Source: Ruania suaedae
Lineage (GTDB): Bacteria > Actinomycetota > Actinomycetes > Actinomycetales > Beutenbergiaceae
Assembly (NCBI RefSeq): GCF_021049265.1
Contig: NZ_CP088018.1
Span: 1,364,001 to 1,428,000, forward strand
Direction of reading: 5' to 3'
DNA length: 64,000 nucleotides
Shown here: positions 30,763-38,861 of the stretch, piece by piece
Position numbering within the stretch: the stretch's first letter is position 1
Layout: every line of letters begins with the position of its first letter
Notes under the pieces: model-generated
What the model saw: the letters and a program-made list of their open reading frames with translations, nothing else
Databases searched by the model: none
What the model was told of the DNA's origin: nothing
Position numbers and translations under genes: made by a program

Positions 30763-32274
30763 ATGACCGAACCTTCCGCCCGCACGACCCCGCCGCAGCC
30801 CGGGCCCTCCACCGAGGACCGCGCGCAGGACGTCGTGGCTCGCATCCTGGCACGGGCGGGAACGGCCATCCAGGCCACCGATGACGAGCACGGCTCCCAC
30901 GGCGGTGATCAGCTCGACCTCGACGAGCGCGCCGCGCTCCGGCGGGTCGGAGGGCTCTCGACCGAACTCGAGGACGTCACCGAGGTCGAGTACCGGCAGC
31001 TGCGGTTGGAGCGCGTGGTGCTGGTCGGCCTGTGGACCCGCGGCACCGCCGAGGCCGCCGAGGTCTCGCTGCGCGAGCTCGCCGCCCTGGCCGAGACGGC
31101 CGGTTCGGAGGTCCTCGACGGGCTGTTGCAGCGCCGCTCCGCGCCGGATCCGGGCACCTACATCGGGTCGGGCAAGGCGGCAGAGCTCGCCGACGTCGTC
31201 AAGAGCACCGGCGCGGACACGGTCATCGTCGACTCCGAGCTCGCTCCCTCCCAGCGCCGCGCGCTGGAGGACGTGATCAAGGTCAAGGTGATCGACCGCA
31301 CGGCGCTGATCCTCGACATCTTCGCCCAGCACGCCAAGTCCCGTGAGGGCAAGGCGCAGGTCGAGCTCGCCCAGCTCGAGTACCTTCTCCCGCGCCTGCG
31401 CGGCTGGGGTGAGTCGATGTCGCGCCAGGCCGGTGGCCGCGCCGCCGGCGGTGAGGGCATCGGCTCCCGCGGGCCAGGTGAGACCAAGATCGAGCTCGAC
31501 CGGCGCCGCATCCGCACCCGCATGTCCAAGCTGCGTCGCCAGATCGCCGGGATGGCACCGGGCCGCGCCGCCCGCCGGAGCTCGCGTCGCACCGGAGCCG
31601 TGCCCTCGGTGGCGATCGCCGGGTACACCAACGCCGGGAAGTCCTCCCTGCTCAACCGGCTCACCGGAGCCGGGGTGCTGGTGCAGAACGCCCTGTTCGC
31701 CACCCTGGACCCCACCGTCCGCCGGGCCGAGACCGAGGACGGGCGGCTGTTCACCCTGGCCGACACCGTCGGATTCGTCCGGAACCTGCCCACCCAGCTG
31801 GTGGAGGCCTTCCGCTCCACCCTGGAGGAGGTGGGCGAGGCCGACGTGATCGTGCACGTGGTCGACGCCTCCCACCCCGACCCCGAGGGCCAGCTCACCG
31901 CCGTGCGGGACGTGCTCCGCGACATCGAGGGTGTCACCGACATCCCGGAGATCGTCGCCCTGAACAAGGCTGATCTCGCCGAACCGGAGACCATCGCCCG
32001 GTTGCGCACGCGGGAGCCGCGGGCGATCGCGGTCTCGGCCCGGACCGGCGCCGGCGTGGCGGAGTTGCAGGCGAGGATCGCCGAACTGCTGCCACGGCCC
32101 GCCGTCGAGGTCGATCTGCTGGTGCCCTACTCCCGCGGTGATCTGCTTCACCGCGCCCACACGGCCGGCGAGGTGATCTCCATCGATCACCTGGCCGAGG
32201 GGACGCACCTGGTCGCTCGGGTGGACGAGGCGCTCGCGGTCGAGCTCGACGCGGCTGCCCGCGCTGCCTCCTGA
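30763..32274 (+). CDS. hflX: GTPase HflX
   Basis: A 503-residue ribosome-associated GTPase that splits stalled or hibernating ribosomes; in mycobacteria it influences macrolide resistance. The N-terminal HflX domain holds SGKAAELADVVKSTGADTV and the glycine-rich GRAAGGEGIGSRGPGE linker before the GTPase domain. G1 is GYTNAGKS at residues 287-294, G3 is DTVGF, and G4 is ALNKADL. An actinobacterial N-terminal extension of about 60 residues is acidic. GAGAGGA precedes the ATG. The 60-bp gap to the DinG-type gene contains that gene's leaderless promoter. Confidence 0.95.
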   Translation: MTEPSARTTPPQPGPSTEDRAQDVVARILARAGTAIQATDDEHGSHGGDQLDLDERAALRRVGGLSTELEDVTEVEYRQLRLERVVLVGLWTRGTAEAAEVSLRELAALAETAGSEVLDGLLQRRSAPDPGTYIGSGKAAELADVVKSTGADTVIVDSELAPSQRRALEDVIKVKVIDRTALILDIFAQHAKSREGKAQVELAQLEYLLPRLRGWGESMSRQAGGRAAGGEGIGSRGPGETKIELDRRRIRTRMSKLRRQIAGMAPGRAARRSSRRTGAVPSVAIAGYTNAGKSSLLNRLTGAGVLVQNALFATLDPTVRRAETEDGRLFTLADTVGFVRNLPTQLVEAFRSTLEEVGEADVIVHVVDASHPDPEGQLTAVRDVLRDIEGVTDIPEIVALNKADLAEPETIARLRTREPRAIAVSARTGAGVAELQARIAELLPRPAVEVDLLVPYSRGDLLHRAHTAGEVISIDHLAEGTHLVARVDEALAVELDAAARAAS

Positions 32275-32322
32275 GGGTCCACAGCCGGTCGGTCGCAGTC
32301 GGCCCGGGCGGGCCGCACGCGC

Positions 32323-32328
32323 TACCGT
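32323..32328 (+). promoter_or_regulatory. Leaderless -10 element of the DinG-type helicase gene
   Basis: TACCGT ends 6 nt before the GTG at 32335. Confidence 0.55.
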
Positions 32329-32334
32329 CGTCGG

Positions 32335-34356
32335 GTGGCTGCTGAGGTGAGGACCGCGACCGACGGGTCGGGCGAGACCGCGACTGCGCATGCCATCGAC
32401 GCGGTGCTCGACGCGGTCGTGGAGTCGATGGGCGGTGCACGCCGGGAGGGGCAGCACGCCATGGCGCGCGCGGTCGCCGACACCCTCGACGACGGCGCCC
32501 ACCTGCTCGTCCAGGCCGGGACCGGGACGGGCAAGTCGCTCGCCTATCTCGTGCCCACCCTCGCCCGCGCCGTCGGCTCCGGCCAGCGTGCCATCGTCTC
32601 GACCGCCACCCTGGCGCTGCAGCGCCAGGTGATCGGGCACGACCTCCCGCTCGTGGCCGACGCGCTGGCCGAGCACCTTCCCCGGGCCCCCGAGGTCGCC
32701 CTCCTCAAGGGCTGGCACAACTACGTGTGCAAGCACAAGCTGGCGGGCGGCTACCCCGAGGACGAGGAGGGAACGCTGTTCTCGGCCACGGAGGCGGCGC
32801 CGTCGGCGGCGGAGGAGCACCCGGGGCAGGCGGCGGTGGACGACTCGCTCGGCACCCAGGTGGTGCGCCTGCGCGAGTGGGCCGCCGAGACCGAGACCGG
32901 CGACCGCGACGACCTGGTGCCCGGCGTCAGCGAGCGGGCGTGGCGGCAGGTCTCGATCACCTCGATGGAGTGCCTGGGGCAGAAGTGCCCGCTGCTGGCC
33001 GAGTGCTTCCCCGAACGCGCGCGCACCGCCGCCCGGGAGGCGGATCTGGTCGTGACCAACCACGCGATGCTCGGGATCGCTGCCTCCGGCTCGCCCAAGG
33101 TGTTGCCCGAGCACGAGATCCTCATCGTCGACGAGGCGCACGAGCTCGGCGACCGGGTCACGGCGCAGGCGACGGTGGAACTCTCGGCCGCTGTGGTCGA
33201 GCGCACCGCCCGGACGGCTCGCCGTCACGGCGGCATCGCCCTCGCCGGGATGGACGACGCCGCCGCCGAGCTGCGCACGCTGCTGATGCAGGTGCCCGAG
33301 GGCCGGCTGCCGGCGGGTCTGCCCTCGGAGCTGACCGGCGTCGTGCGCTCGGTCGCCGACGCCGCACGCGAGGGTATGTCCGCGATGAAGGGCGAGGGCA
33401 AGGGGGAGGCCGCCGGTGGGGTGACCATGGCCAAGAGCGCGCTGCTGGTGCTCTTCGAGGTGGCGGACCGGCTGCTCTCGGACCGGGTGACCGACAAGAC
33501 CGATGTGCTCTGGTGCGAGCGCGGCCGCCGACCGGGGGAGGCCTCGCGACTGATGGTCGCACCGCTGGACGTCGCGGGACCGATCGCCGGCGAGCTGCTG
33601 GCCGGACGCAGCGCCGTGCTGACCTCGGCCACCCTCGCCCTCGGTGGCACCTTCGAGGCCACTGCCGGCGCGCTGGGCCTGCGCGCCGGCAGCTACCGCG
33701 CCGAGTCGGTGGCCTCGCCGTTCGACTACGGCCGGCAGGGGATCGTCTATGTGGCACGGCACCTGCCGCCGCCGGGACGGGACGGGACGGACGAGCGCGT
33801 GCTCGACGAGATCGAGGCACTGGTGGCCGCGTCCGGAGGCGGCGCCCTCGGGCTGTTCTCCTCACGCCGCGGCGCGCAGCTCGCGGCCGAGGCGATGCGC
33901 GAGCGGCTGGACACACCGGTCCTGCTGCAGGGCGAGGACGTGCTGCCGACGCTGGTGCGGGAGTTCGCGGCCGATCCCGCCGCCTCGCTGTTCGGCACGC
34001 TCTCGCTCTGGCAGGGGGTGGACGTCCCGGGGCAGTCGAGCCGGCTCGTGCTCATCGACCGCATCCCCTTCCCGCGTCCCGACGACCCGGTCAAGGCGGC
34101 CCGGGCCGAGGCCGTGGCTGCCCGCGGCGGGAACGGCTTCATGGCCGTCTCGGCCACCCACGCCGCGCTGCTGCTCGCCCAGGGCGCGGGCCGGCTGATC
34201 CGCTCGACATCCGATCGTGGGGTGGTCGCGGTGCTCGACCCGCGCGTGCGCACCGCACGCTACGGAACCTTCCTCACCGCGAGTCTGCCGCCGCTGTGGC
34301 CGACAACCGATCGTGACGTGGTGCTGGCCGCCCTGCGACGACTGGCGTCGTCGTGA
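32335..34356 (+). CDS. dinG: DinG/YoaA family iron-sulfur ATP-dependent helicase
   Basis: A 673-residue XPD-like 5'-3' helicase. Walker A is AGTGTGKS at residues 61-68, DEAH is ILIVDEAHELGD, and motif VI is AQGAGRLIRS. The four Cys that hold the 4Fe-4S cluster are complete: Cys132, Cys213, Cys218 and Cys224. Such enzymes unwind R-loops, forks and G-quadruplexes. No LexA box was found at its promoter, unlike E. coli dinG, so the damage link is not shown here. The stop overlaps ldh by 4 bp. Confidence 0.93.
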   Translation: MAAEVRTATDGSGETATAHAIDAVLDAVVESMGGARREGQHAMARAVADTLDDGAHLLVQAGTGTGKSLAYLVPTLARAVGSGQRAIVSTATLALQRQVIGHDLPLVADALAEHLPRAPEVALLKGWHNYVCKHKLAGGYPEDEEGTLFSATEAAPSAAEEHPGQAAVDDSLGTQVVRLREWAAETETGDRDDLVPGVSERAWRQVSITSMECLGQKCPLLAECFPERARTAAREADLVVTNHAMLGIAASGSPKVLPEHEILIVDEAHELGDRVTAQATVELSAAVVERTARTARRHGGIALAGMDDAAAELRTLLMQVPEGRLPAGLPSELTGVVRSVADAAREGMSAMKGEGKGEAAGGVTMAKSALLVLFEVADRLLSDRVTDKTDVLWCERGRRPGEASRLMVAPLDVAGPIAGELLAGRSAVLTSATLALGGTFEATAGALGLRAGSYRAESVASPFDYGRQGIVYVARHLPPPGRDGTDERVLDEIEALVAASGGGALGLFSSRRGAQLAAEAMRERLDTPVLLQGEDVLPTLVREFAADPAASLFGTLSLWQGVDVPGQSSRLVLIDRIPFPRPDDPVKAARAEAVAARGGNGFMAVSATHAALLLAQGAGRLIRSTSDRGVVAVLDPRVRTARYGTFLTASLPPLWPTTDRDVVLAALRRLASS

Positions 34357-35288
34357 GCGCGGGCGCGGGCACGATCGCCGTCGTCGGAGCCGGTGCGGTG
34401 GGCGCCACCTACGCCTATGCGGCTCTCATGCACGGCGTGGCGCGGCGGGTGGTGCTCTACGACGTCGACGGAGCCAAGGTGCGGGCGGAGGCGCTCGACC
34501 TGGCACACGGGATCGAGTACGTGCCGATGGGCAGCGTGGAGGGATCGGACGAGATCGACATCTGTGCCGGCGCGGATCTGGTGGTGGTGACTGCGGGCGC
34601 CAAGCAGCACCCCGGGCAGAGCAGGATGGACCTGGCCGGCACGACCGTCGCACTGATGCGGACGCTGCTGCCCGGCCTGGTCCGGGTTGCTCCCGACGCC
34701 GTCTATCTGATGGTCACCAATCCGGTCGACGTGGTCACCTACGCCGCCCAGCAGATCTCAGGACTGCCACCGGCCCGGGTCCTCGGCTCGGGCACCGTGC
34801 TGGACTCCTCCCGGCTGCGTTACCTCGTCGCGACCGCCTGTGGTGTGGCCGTGCGCAACGTCCACGCCTACGTCCTCGGTGAGCACGGGGACTCGGAGGT
34901 CGCGATCTGGAGCTCGGCGACCATCGGGGGCGTGCCCGCTCGTGAGCTCCCCGAACTCGGTGCGTCGGTGCGCGACCGCCTCGCACGGGAGGTGGTCGAG
35001 TCCGCCTACCGCATCATCGAGGGCAAGGGCGCCACCAACTACGCGATCGGTCTCGCTGCCACCCGCATCAGCCAGGCCATCCTGCGCGCCGAAGGTGCCG
35101 TGCTGCCCGTCTCCGGCCTGCTGGAGGGATACCACGGGATCTCCGGGGTCTGCCTCTCCGTCCCGTCGGTCGTCGACGGCACGGGTGTGTCCCGTCAGCT
35201 GGAGATCCCCCTCGATGACGCCGAGCTCGCGGCACTGCGGGCCAGCGCGGACTCGGTCCGGGAGACGGCGCGGCGCTGCGGGCTCTGA
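34353..35288 (+). CDS. ldh: L-lactate dehydrogenase
   Basis: A 311-residue NAD-dependent enzyme that interconverts pyruvate and L-lactate. The dinucleotide loop is GAGAVGATYA, the substrate-binding Arg is in PGQSRMDL, and catalytic His178 is in GEHGDSE. The residue before MDL and the absence of the malate Arg favour lactate over malate as substrate. GTGA overlap with the helicase gene shows translational coupling, although the two functions are unrelated. It converges with lexA, 19 bp between stops. Confidence 0.93.
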   Translation: MSAGAGTIAVVGAGAVGATYAYAALMHGVARRVVLYDVDGAKVRAEALDLAHGIEYVPMGSVEGSDEIDICAGADLVVVTAGAKQHPGQSRMDLAGTTVALMRTLLPGLVRVAPDAVYLMVTNPVDVVTYAAQQISGLPPARVLGSGTVLDSSRLRYLVATACGVAVRNVHAYVLGEHGDSEVAIWSSATIGGVPARELPELGASVRDRLAREVVESAYRIIEGKGATNYAIGLAATRISQAILRAEGAVLPVSGLLEGYHGISGVCLSVPSVVDGTGVSRQLEIPLDDAELAALRASADSVRETARRCGL

Positions 35289-35307
35289 CTGCCGGCCGGC
35301 GCCGTGC

Positions 35308-36003
35308 TCAGAGCGAGCGCAGCACGCTCACGACCCGGCCGAGGATCTCGGCGTCGGTGCCGTCGATCGGGCTGTAGGCGGGGTTCGCGGGGAGCAACCA
35401 GAGCGCCTCGGACGTGCGCTTGAGGGTCTTGACGGTGGCCTCGCCGTCGATCATGGCGGCGACGATCTCACCGTTCTCGGCCACCTTCTGCTGCCGGACC
35501 ACCACCCAGTCGCCATCACAGATGGCGGCGTCGATCATCGAGTCACCGACCACCTTGAGCAGGAACAGGTCACCCTCGCCGACGAGCTGGCGGGGGAGTG
35601 CGAAGACGTCCTCCACCGCCTGCTCGGCGAGGATGGGTCCGCCGGCGGCGATCCGGCCGACCACCGGGACGTAGGTCGCGCGCACATCGGCCTGGCCACC
35701 GTCGTGCAGGGTCAGCTCCTCCGGCTCCGCCGCGACCTCCTGTGCGTCATCGGGGTGGATGATCTCGATCGCACGGGTGGAGACCGGGTCCCGGCGCAGG
35801 TAGCCCTTCTTCTCCAGCAGGTGCAGCTGGTACTTCACCGACGACGGGCTCGCCAGTCCGACCGACAGGCCGATCTCCCGCATCGTCGGCGGGTAGCCCT
35901 TCTTCTCGAGGCTCGTGCGGATCGAGTCCATGATCTTGCGTTGACGCGGGCTGAGCCCGTCCGGTCCAGGACGGTCCTTCGGGTCTGATTTCGCGCGGCT
36001 CAC
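35308..36003 (-). CDS. lexA: SOS repressor LexA
   Basis: LexA represses the DNA-damage regulon and cleaves itself when RecA filaments form. The 231-residue protein has an N-terminal winged helix (residues about 18-80, [20 protein letters not shown]) and a C-terminal peptidase domain. The cleavage site Ala120-Gly121 and the catalytic dyad Ser155 and Lys192 are present. GTG 36003 is chosen because GGAGGA lies 5 nt upstream. The divergent promoter region with the LysM gene carries three LexA boxes, so lexA is autoregulated. Confidence 0.97.
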   Translation of the reverse strand: MSRAKSDPKDRPGPDGLSPRQRKIMDSIRTSLEKKGYPPTMREIGLSVGLASPSSVKYQLHLLEKKGYLRRDPVSTRAIEIIHPDDAQEVAAEPEELTLHDGGQADVRATYVPVVGRIAAGGPILAEQAVEDVFALPRQLVGEGDLFLLKVVGDSMIDAAICDGDWVVVRQQKVAENGEIVAAMIDGEATVKTLKRTSEALWLLPANPAYSPIDGTDAEILGRVVSVLRSL

Positions 36004-36083
36004 GGCGTCCTCCAAGGGGCCTCGGGTCTCGACGGTGGAGTCGATGTCGGTGGTCGGTGGTGTGCTCTCCAGAGTCGATGTTC

Positions 36084-36112
36084 ACCCTACGGCGAGCGTC
36101 GCAGCATCGGAA
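36084..36112 (-). promoter_or_regulatory. lexA promoter
   Basis: On the minus strand TTCCGA (36107-36112) and TAGGGT (36084-36089) are spaced 17 bp apart and would start transcription about 75 nt upstream of the GTG. The first LexA box (36109-36124) overlaps the -35. Confidence 0.55.
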
Positions 36113-36124
36113 ACATCTGTTCGA
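36109..36124. promoter_or_regulatory. LexA box 1 of the lexA/LysM region
   Basis: GGAAACATCTGTTCGA: the right half GTTCGA is perfect, the left half keeps AAC. Overlaps the lexA -35. Confidence 0.55.
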
Positions 36125-36156
36125 CTGGCGTGTCGACAACTGTCGCACATGCGTGC

Positions 36157-36162
36157 TACGGT
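36157..36162 (+). promoter_or_regulatory. -10 element of the LysM gene
   Basis: TACGGT lies immediately upstream of LexA boxes 2 and 3. A TGTCG at 36141-36145 resembles the first half of a RecA-NDp element, but the rest does not match. Confidence 0.4.
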
Positions 36163-36178
36163 CGCAACAGATGTTCGA
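36163..36178. promoter_or_regulatory. LexA box 2 of the lexA/LysM region
   Basis: CGCAACAGATGTTCGA: right half GTTCGA perfect, left half keeps AAC. Shares one base with box 3. Confidence 0.55.
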
Positions 36179-36193
36179 CGAACGAGTGTTCGA
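36178..36193. promoter_or_regulatory. LexA box 3 of the lexA/LysM region
   Basis: ACGAACGAGTGTTCGA matches TCGAAC-N4-GTTCGA at all but the first base, the best of the three boxes. Confidence 0.85.
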
Positions 36194-36244
36194 TGCCAGC
36201 TGGCTCGAATTGCTCCCGAGAGCACGATCGAGAGGAGAGCGCAG

Positions 36245-36670
36245 ATGAGCGCCCTTGCCCTTCCGACCCCGGAGTTTCGCCCCGCCCCCGCCCGTCCCCG
36301 CCACCTGGTGGCGGTACCGGAACTCGTGCCGGCGCCCCCAACGCAGGATGCGCGGTCGTCGGCTGACGCCGCCACCGGCCCTGCGCGGCTGACGCGCCGC
36401 GGGCAGGTCGTCCTCAGCCTGCTGGCGTTCGTCGCGGCGGCCGCGCTCGGGTCGGCGCTCGGTCTCGCGCTTCCTGCTGACGAGTCCGCACCGGCTGCGG
36501 TGGCGACGGTCACCGTCGGTGCCGGCGAGAGCCTGTGGGTGGTGGCCGAGGGCGTGGCCGCGCCGGGTGAGGATGTCCGCCCCGTGGTCGAGCAGATCAT
36601 GGCGCTCAACGGACTCACGGACTCGACCGTGCACACCGGCCAGCAGCTGAGCGTGCCGGCGGCGGGATGA
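36245..36670 (+). CDS. LysM protein of the SOS cell-division-suppressor type (DivS/ChiZ-like)
   Basis: A 141-residue protein with a disordered Pro-rich cytosolic start, one membrane helix (about residues 53-77) and an external LysM domain (about 88-138, VGAGESLWVVAEGVAAPGED). Position divergent from lexA and upstream of nrdR is the position of ChiZ (Rv2719c) in M. tuberculosis and of DivS in Corynebacterium, both damage-induced proteins that delay division. LexA boxes 2 and 3 lie just upstream, as expected. GAGAGGAGA precedes the ATG. The functional call rests on synteny, layout and SOS control; primary sequence similarity is low in this group. Confidence 0.82.
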   Translation: MSALALPTPEFRPAPARPRHLVAVPELVPAPPTQDARSSADAATGPARLTRRGQVVLSLLAFVAAAALGSALGLALPADESAPAAVATVTVGAGESLWVVAEGVAAPGEDVRPVVEQIMALNGLTDSTVHTGQQLSVPAAG

Positions 36671-36758
36671 CGTCGTGCCCGTGACGGCCCGTCCGTGGCG
36701 GTCCGCCCGTGCCTGCACGCGGACGGCCGGGTCCTGTCCGCCGCTGCCCAGATCTAGT

Positions 36759-36776
36759 AGTTACACTAGTGTGACT
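36759..36776. promoter_or_regulatory. 18-bp palindrome overlapping the nrdR promoter
   Basis: AGTTACACTAGTGTGACT pairs in eight of nine positions and contains a -10-like TACACT (36762-36767) about 60 nt upstream of nrdR. It probably is an operator for nrdR. It shares ACAC and GTGT with NrdR boxes but is too short to be a standard one. Confidence 0.5.
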
Positions 36777-36829
36777 GCCGCAGATCTTGGGTTCTTGCGG
36801 CCTCGTCTCGACGAGAGGTATCCCGACCG

Positions 36830-37297
36830 GTGCACTGTCCGTTCTGTCGCCACGGCGACTCGCGCGTGGTCGATTCGCGCACGGCGGACGACGGCGCCTC
36901 CATCCGCCGCCGGCGGCAGTGCCCTGAGTGCGGGCGGCGGTTCACGACCGTCGAGAGCACGAGCCTGAGCGTCGTCAAGCGTTCCGGTGCCGTGGAACCG
37001 TTCAGCCGGGACAAGATCATCGCGGGTGTGCGCAAGGCCTGCCAAGGCCGCCCGGTCTCCGATGACGATCTCGCCCTGCTCGCCCAGCAGGTCGAGGAGG
37101 CCGTCCGCTCGACCGGCGTGGCCGAGGTCGACGCGCACGAGGTCGGCCTGACGATCCTCGGCCCGCTCCGGGCGCTGGACGAGGTGGCCTATCTGCGCTT
37201 TGCGAGCGTGTACCGGTCCTTCTGCTCGCTGGAGGACTTCGAGGCAGCGATCACTGCGCTGCGAGAGGACCGGGCGCAGGCCCGGTCCCTGCCCTGA
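36830..37297 (+). CDS. nrdR: Transcriptional repressor NrdR
   Basis: NrdR senses ATP/dATP and represses ribonucleotide reductase genes. The 155-residue protein has the N-terminal zinc ribbon with Cys3, Cys6, Cys31 and Cys34 ([13 protein letters not shown]) and the ATP-cone domain ([16 protein letters not shown]). It starts with GTG directly at MHCPFC, the invariant family start. No nrd structural gene is in the window. Followed by a strong terminator. Confidence 0.97.
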   Translation: MHCPFCRHGDSRVVDSRTADDGASIRRRRQCPECGRRFTTVESTSLSVVKRSGAVEPFSRDKIIAGVRKACQGRPVSDDDLALLAQQVEEAVRSTGVAEVDAHEVGLTILGPLRALDEVAYLRFASVYRSFCSLEDFEAAITALREDRAQARSLP

Positions 37298-37301
37298 GAC
37301 G

Positions 37302-37343
37302 GCCGTCGGTGGCTCGGGAGGGGAAGCCCGGGCCACCGACGGC
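37302..37343 (+). terminator. Terminator of nrdR
   Basis: GCCGTCGGTGGC (37302-37313) pairs perfectly with GCCACCGACGGC (37332-37343), and a second inner stem CGGG/CCCG closes the loop. It begins 5 nt after the nrdR stop. No T-run, as usual in high-GC actinobacteria. Confidence 0.85.
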
Positions 37344-37360
37344 GACACCCCGGGGAGGCT

Positions 37361-37380
37361 CCCGGCGGCGCGGTGCCGGG
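37361..37380 (-). terminator. Possible terminator of the aldo/keto reductase gene
   Basis: CCCGGC/GCCGGG stem with an 8-nt loop directly after the stop of the convergent gene. Confidence 0.45.
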
Positions 37381-37381
37381 C

Positions 37382-38434
37382 TCAGAGCCGGCTGGACCTG
37401 TTCGCCCAGATGTTCACGCCGCCGTCGTGAGCGTGCTCGTCGATGGCGGCCAGTTCCTCGCGCGTGAAGTCCAGGTGGTCCAGCGCGCCGAGCGTGTCAT
37501 CGAGCTGGTCCACGCTGGAGGCCCCGATCAGCGCGGTGGTGATCCGTGGGTCGCGGAGCACCCAGGCGATGGCCATCTGCGCGAGGGTCTGGTTGCGTCG
37601 CTCGGCGATGGCGTTCAGCGCCCGGATGCGGGCCAGGTTCTCCTCGGTCAGGAACGAGGTGCGCAAGGGCCCCTCGCCCGCTGCGCGCGATCTCTCCGGG
37701 ATGCCGTGCAGGTACTTGCGGGTCAGCATCCCCTGGGCGAGCGGCGAGAAGACCGCGGCGCCGAGGCCGACGTCGTCGAGCACGTCCAGCAGGCTCTCCC
37801 CGCTCCCGTCCGGCTCCTCGACCCACCGGTTGATCATCGAGTACGAGGGCTGGTGGACGACCAGGTCGAGACCGATCCGGCTCGCCACCGCCATCGCCTC
37901 ACGGGTCCGCGCCGCCGAGTAGGAGGAGATGCCTGCATAGAGTGCCTTGCCGGAATCGATGGCGCTCTTGAGCGCGCCGAGCGTCTCGTGCAGCGGTGTG
38001 GTCGGGTCGAAGCGGTGGCTGTAGAAGATGTCGACGTAGTCGACCCCCAGCCGCCGCAGCGAGGCGTCGAGCGAGGCGAGCAGGTACTTGCGCGAGCCGC
38101 CCTCACCGTACGGGCCGGGCCACATCCGGTATCCGGCCTTGGTGGCCACGACGAGCTCGTCCCGGTGGGCCCGGAGTTCGCCGGTGAGGAGCCGGCCGAA
38201 CACGGTCTCGGCGGCACCGGGCGGGGGCCCGTAGTTGTTGGCGAGATCGAACTGGGTGATCCCGCGATCGAAGGCGTGGAGCACGATATCGCGCTGGGTC
38301 TGCAGGGAGCGGTCCGTCCCGAAGTTCTGCCAGAGTCCGAGGGAGATGGCCGGCAGGTCGAGGCCGGACCGGCCGCAGCGGCGCCACGGCATCGAGTCGT
38401 AGCGCGAAGGTGCGGCGTGATACGGCGTCGTCAT
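37382..38434 (-). CDS. Aldo/keto reductase (YghZ/Gpr, L-glyceraldehyde 3-phosphate reductase type)
   Basis: A 350-residue NADPH-dependent reductase. Close resemblance to E. coli YghZ (Gpr) and the beta-subunit-like AKR14 group: WPGPYGEGGSRKYL, VDIFYSHRFD, HQPSYSMINRWVE and SPLAQGMLTRKYL. The catalytic Asp/Tyr (FDLANNYG) and Lys (ATKAGY) are present. Likely role is detoxifying reactive aldehydes such as methylglyoxal and L-glyceraldehyde 3-phosphate. The ATG at 38434 follows TAGCAT by 6 nt on the minus strand (leaderless). Confidence 0.92.
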   Translation of the reverse strand: MTTPYHAAPSRYDSMPWRRCGRSGLDLPAISLGLWQNFGTDRSLQTQRDIVLHAFDRGITQFDLANNYGPPPGAAETVFGRLLTGELRAHRDELVVATKAGYRMWPGPYGEGGSRKYLLASLDASLRRLGVDYVDIFYSHRFDPTTPLHETLGALKSAIDSGKALYAGISSYSAARTREAMAVASRIGLDLVVHQPSYSMINRWVEEPDGSGESLLDVLDDVGLGAAVFSPLAQGMLTRKYLHGIPERSRAAGEGPLRTSFLTEENLARIRALNAIAERRNQTLAQMAIAWVLRDPRITTALIGASSVDQLDDTLGALDHLDFTREELAAIDEHAHDGGVNIWANRSSRL

Positions 38435-38440
38435 GCCACG

Positions 38441-38446
38441 ATGCTA
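38441..38446 (-). promoter_or_regulatory. Leaderless -10 element of the aldo/keto reductase gene
   Basis: TAGCAT on the minus strand ends 6 nt before the ATG at 38434. Confidence 0.55.
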
Positions 38447-38552
38447 TTTCCCTGGTGGTAGCCGAGCATCCGGTGCACGCTGGGGGAGGGCCGAGTACCG
38501 CCGTCCGGGCCCGGGCCGACCGGCCCCTCAGGGCGCGACGACAGGAGGACCT

Positions 38553-38762
38553 GTGGCACACGCACCGCATGCAGAGGAGGCCGGCGCGCCCGAGCGGGAG
38601 GATCCGATGGCAGCGGCCAAGGCTCGGATGCGCGAGGCGCTCGACCGCAAGGCCGAGCGTGACCACCCGAGCGCCCAGGGCGCGCGCAACACCGGCCAGG
38701 TGCACGGACCCGAGGTCGAGGGCAGCGGGGGTCGGCGAGTCTTCCGCCGCAAGTCCGGCTGA
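38553..38762 (+). CDS. DUF5302 family small protein
   Basis: A 69-residue, highly charged protein, probably disordered, with the family pattern AKARMREALDRKAERD followed by the invariant end RVFRRKSG. The function is unknown; it is widespread in actinobacteria. GTG 38553 has AGGAGG 4 nt upstream; an inner ATG at 38607 would remove the acidic leader. Followed at once by a terminator hairpin and a simple sequence repeat. Confidence 0.85.
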   Translation: MAHAPHAEEAGAPEREDPMAAAKARMREALDRKAERDHPSAQGARNTGQVHGPEVEGSGGRRVFRRKSG

Positions 38763-38769
38763 CCGACCA

Positions 38770-38798
38770 GCTCCCGGGCCCGGCGTGGGTCCGGGAGC
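38770..38798 (+). terminator. Terminator of the DUF5302 gene
   Basis: GCTCCCGG (38770-38777) pairs with CCGGGAGC (38791-38798), with an inner CCC/GGG extension and a 5-nt loop. It lies 8 bp after the stop and may also serve the convergent serA. Confidence 0.8.
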
Positions 38799-38800
38799 GT

Positions 38801-38840
38801 GCGTCTGTGCGTCTGTGCGTCTGTGCGTCTGTGCGTCTGG
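38801..38840. repeat. 8-bp simple sequence repeat (GCGTCTGT)n
   Basis: Four perfect copies of GCGTCTGT (38801-38832) and a fifth with one change (38833-38840), then a degenerate GT-rich run to about 38862 that reaches the serA stop. It is unlike the rest of the window and is a candidate for copy-number change. Confidence 0.9.
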
Positions 38841-38861
38841 GTCTGTGTGTCTGTGTGAGTG

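Noticed and set aside
32275-32334. LexA box at the DinG-type helicase promoter
   Set aside because: E. coli dinG is SOS-controlled, but no GAAC-N4-GTTC element is present in this 60-bp gap.
30028-33762. A 1244-residue open frame on the minus strand, antisense to hflX and the DinG-type gene
   Set aside because: Only its last 198 codons code for the methyltransferase. The rest is a shadow of GC-rich third positions opposite two well-recognised genes, with His/Arg/Gly-rich composition and no domain.
36141-36162. RecA-NDp promoter for the LysM gene
   Set aside because: Only TGTCG plus a TANNNT at the right distance match; the GTG part is missing, so it is recorded only as a plain -10.
36759-36776. 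Standard NrdR box
   Set aside because: It lacks the central AT-rich part of the 16-bp NrdR consensus and no second box was seen; kept only as an unassigned operator.
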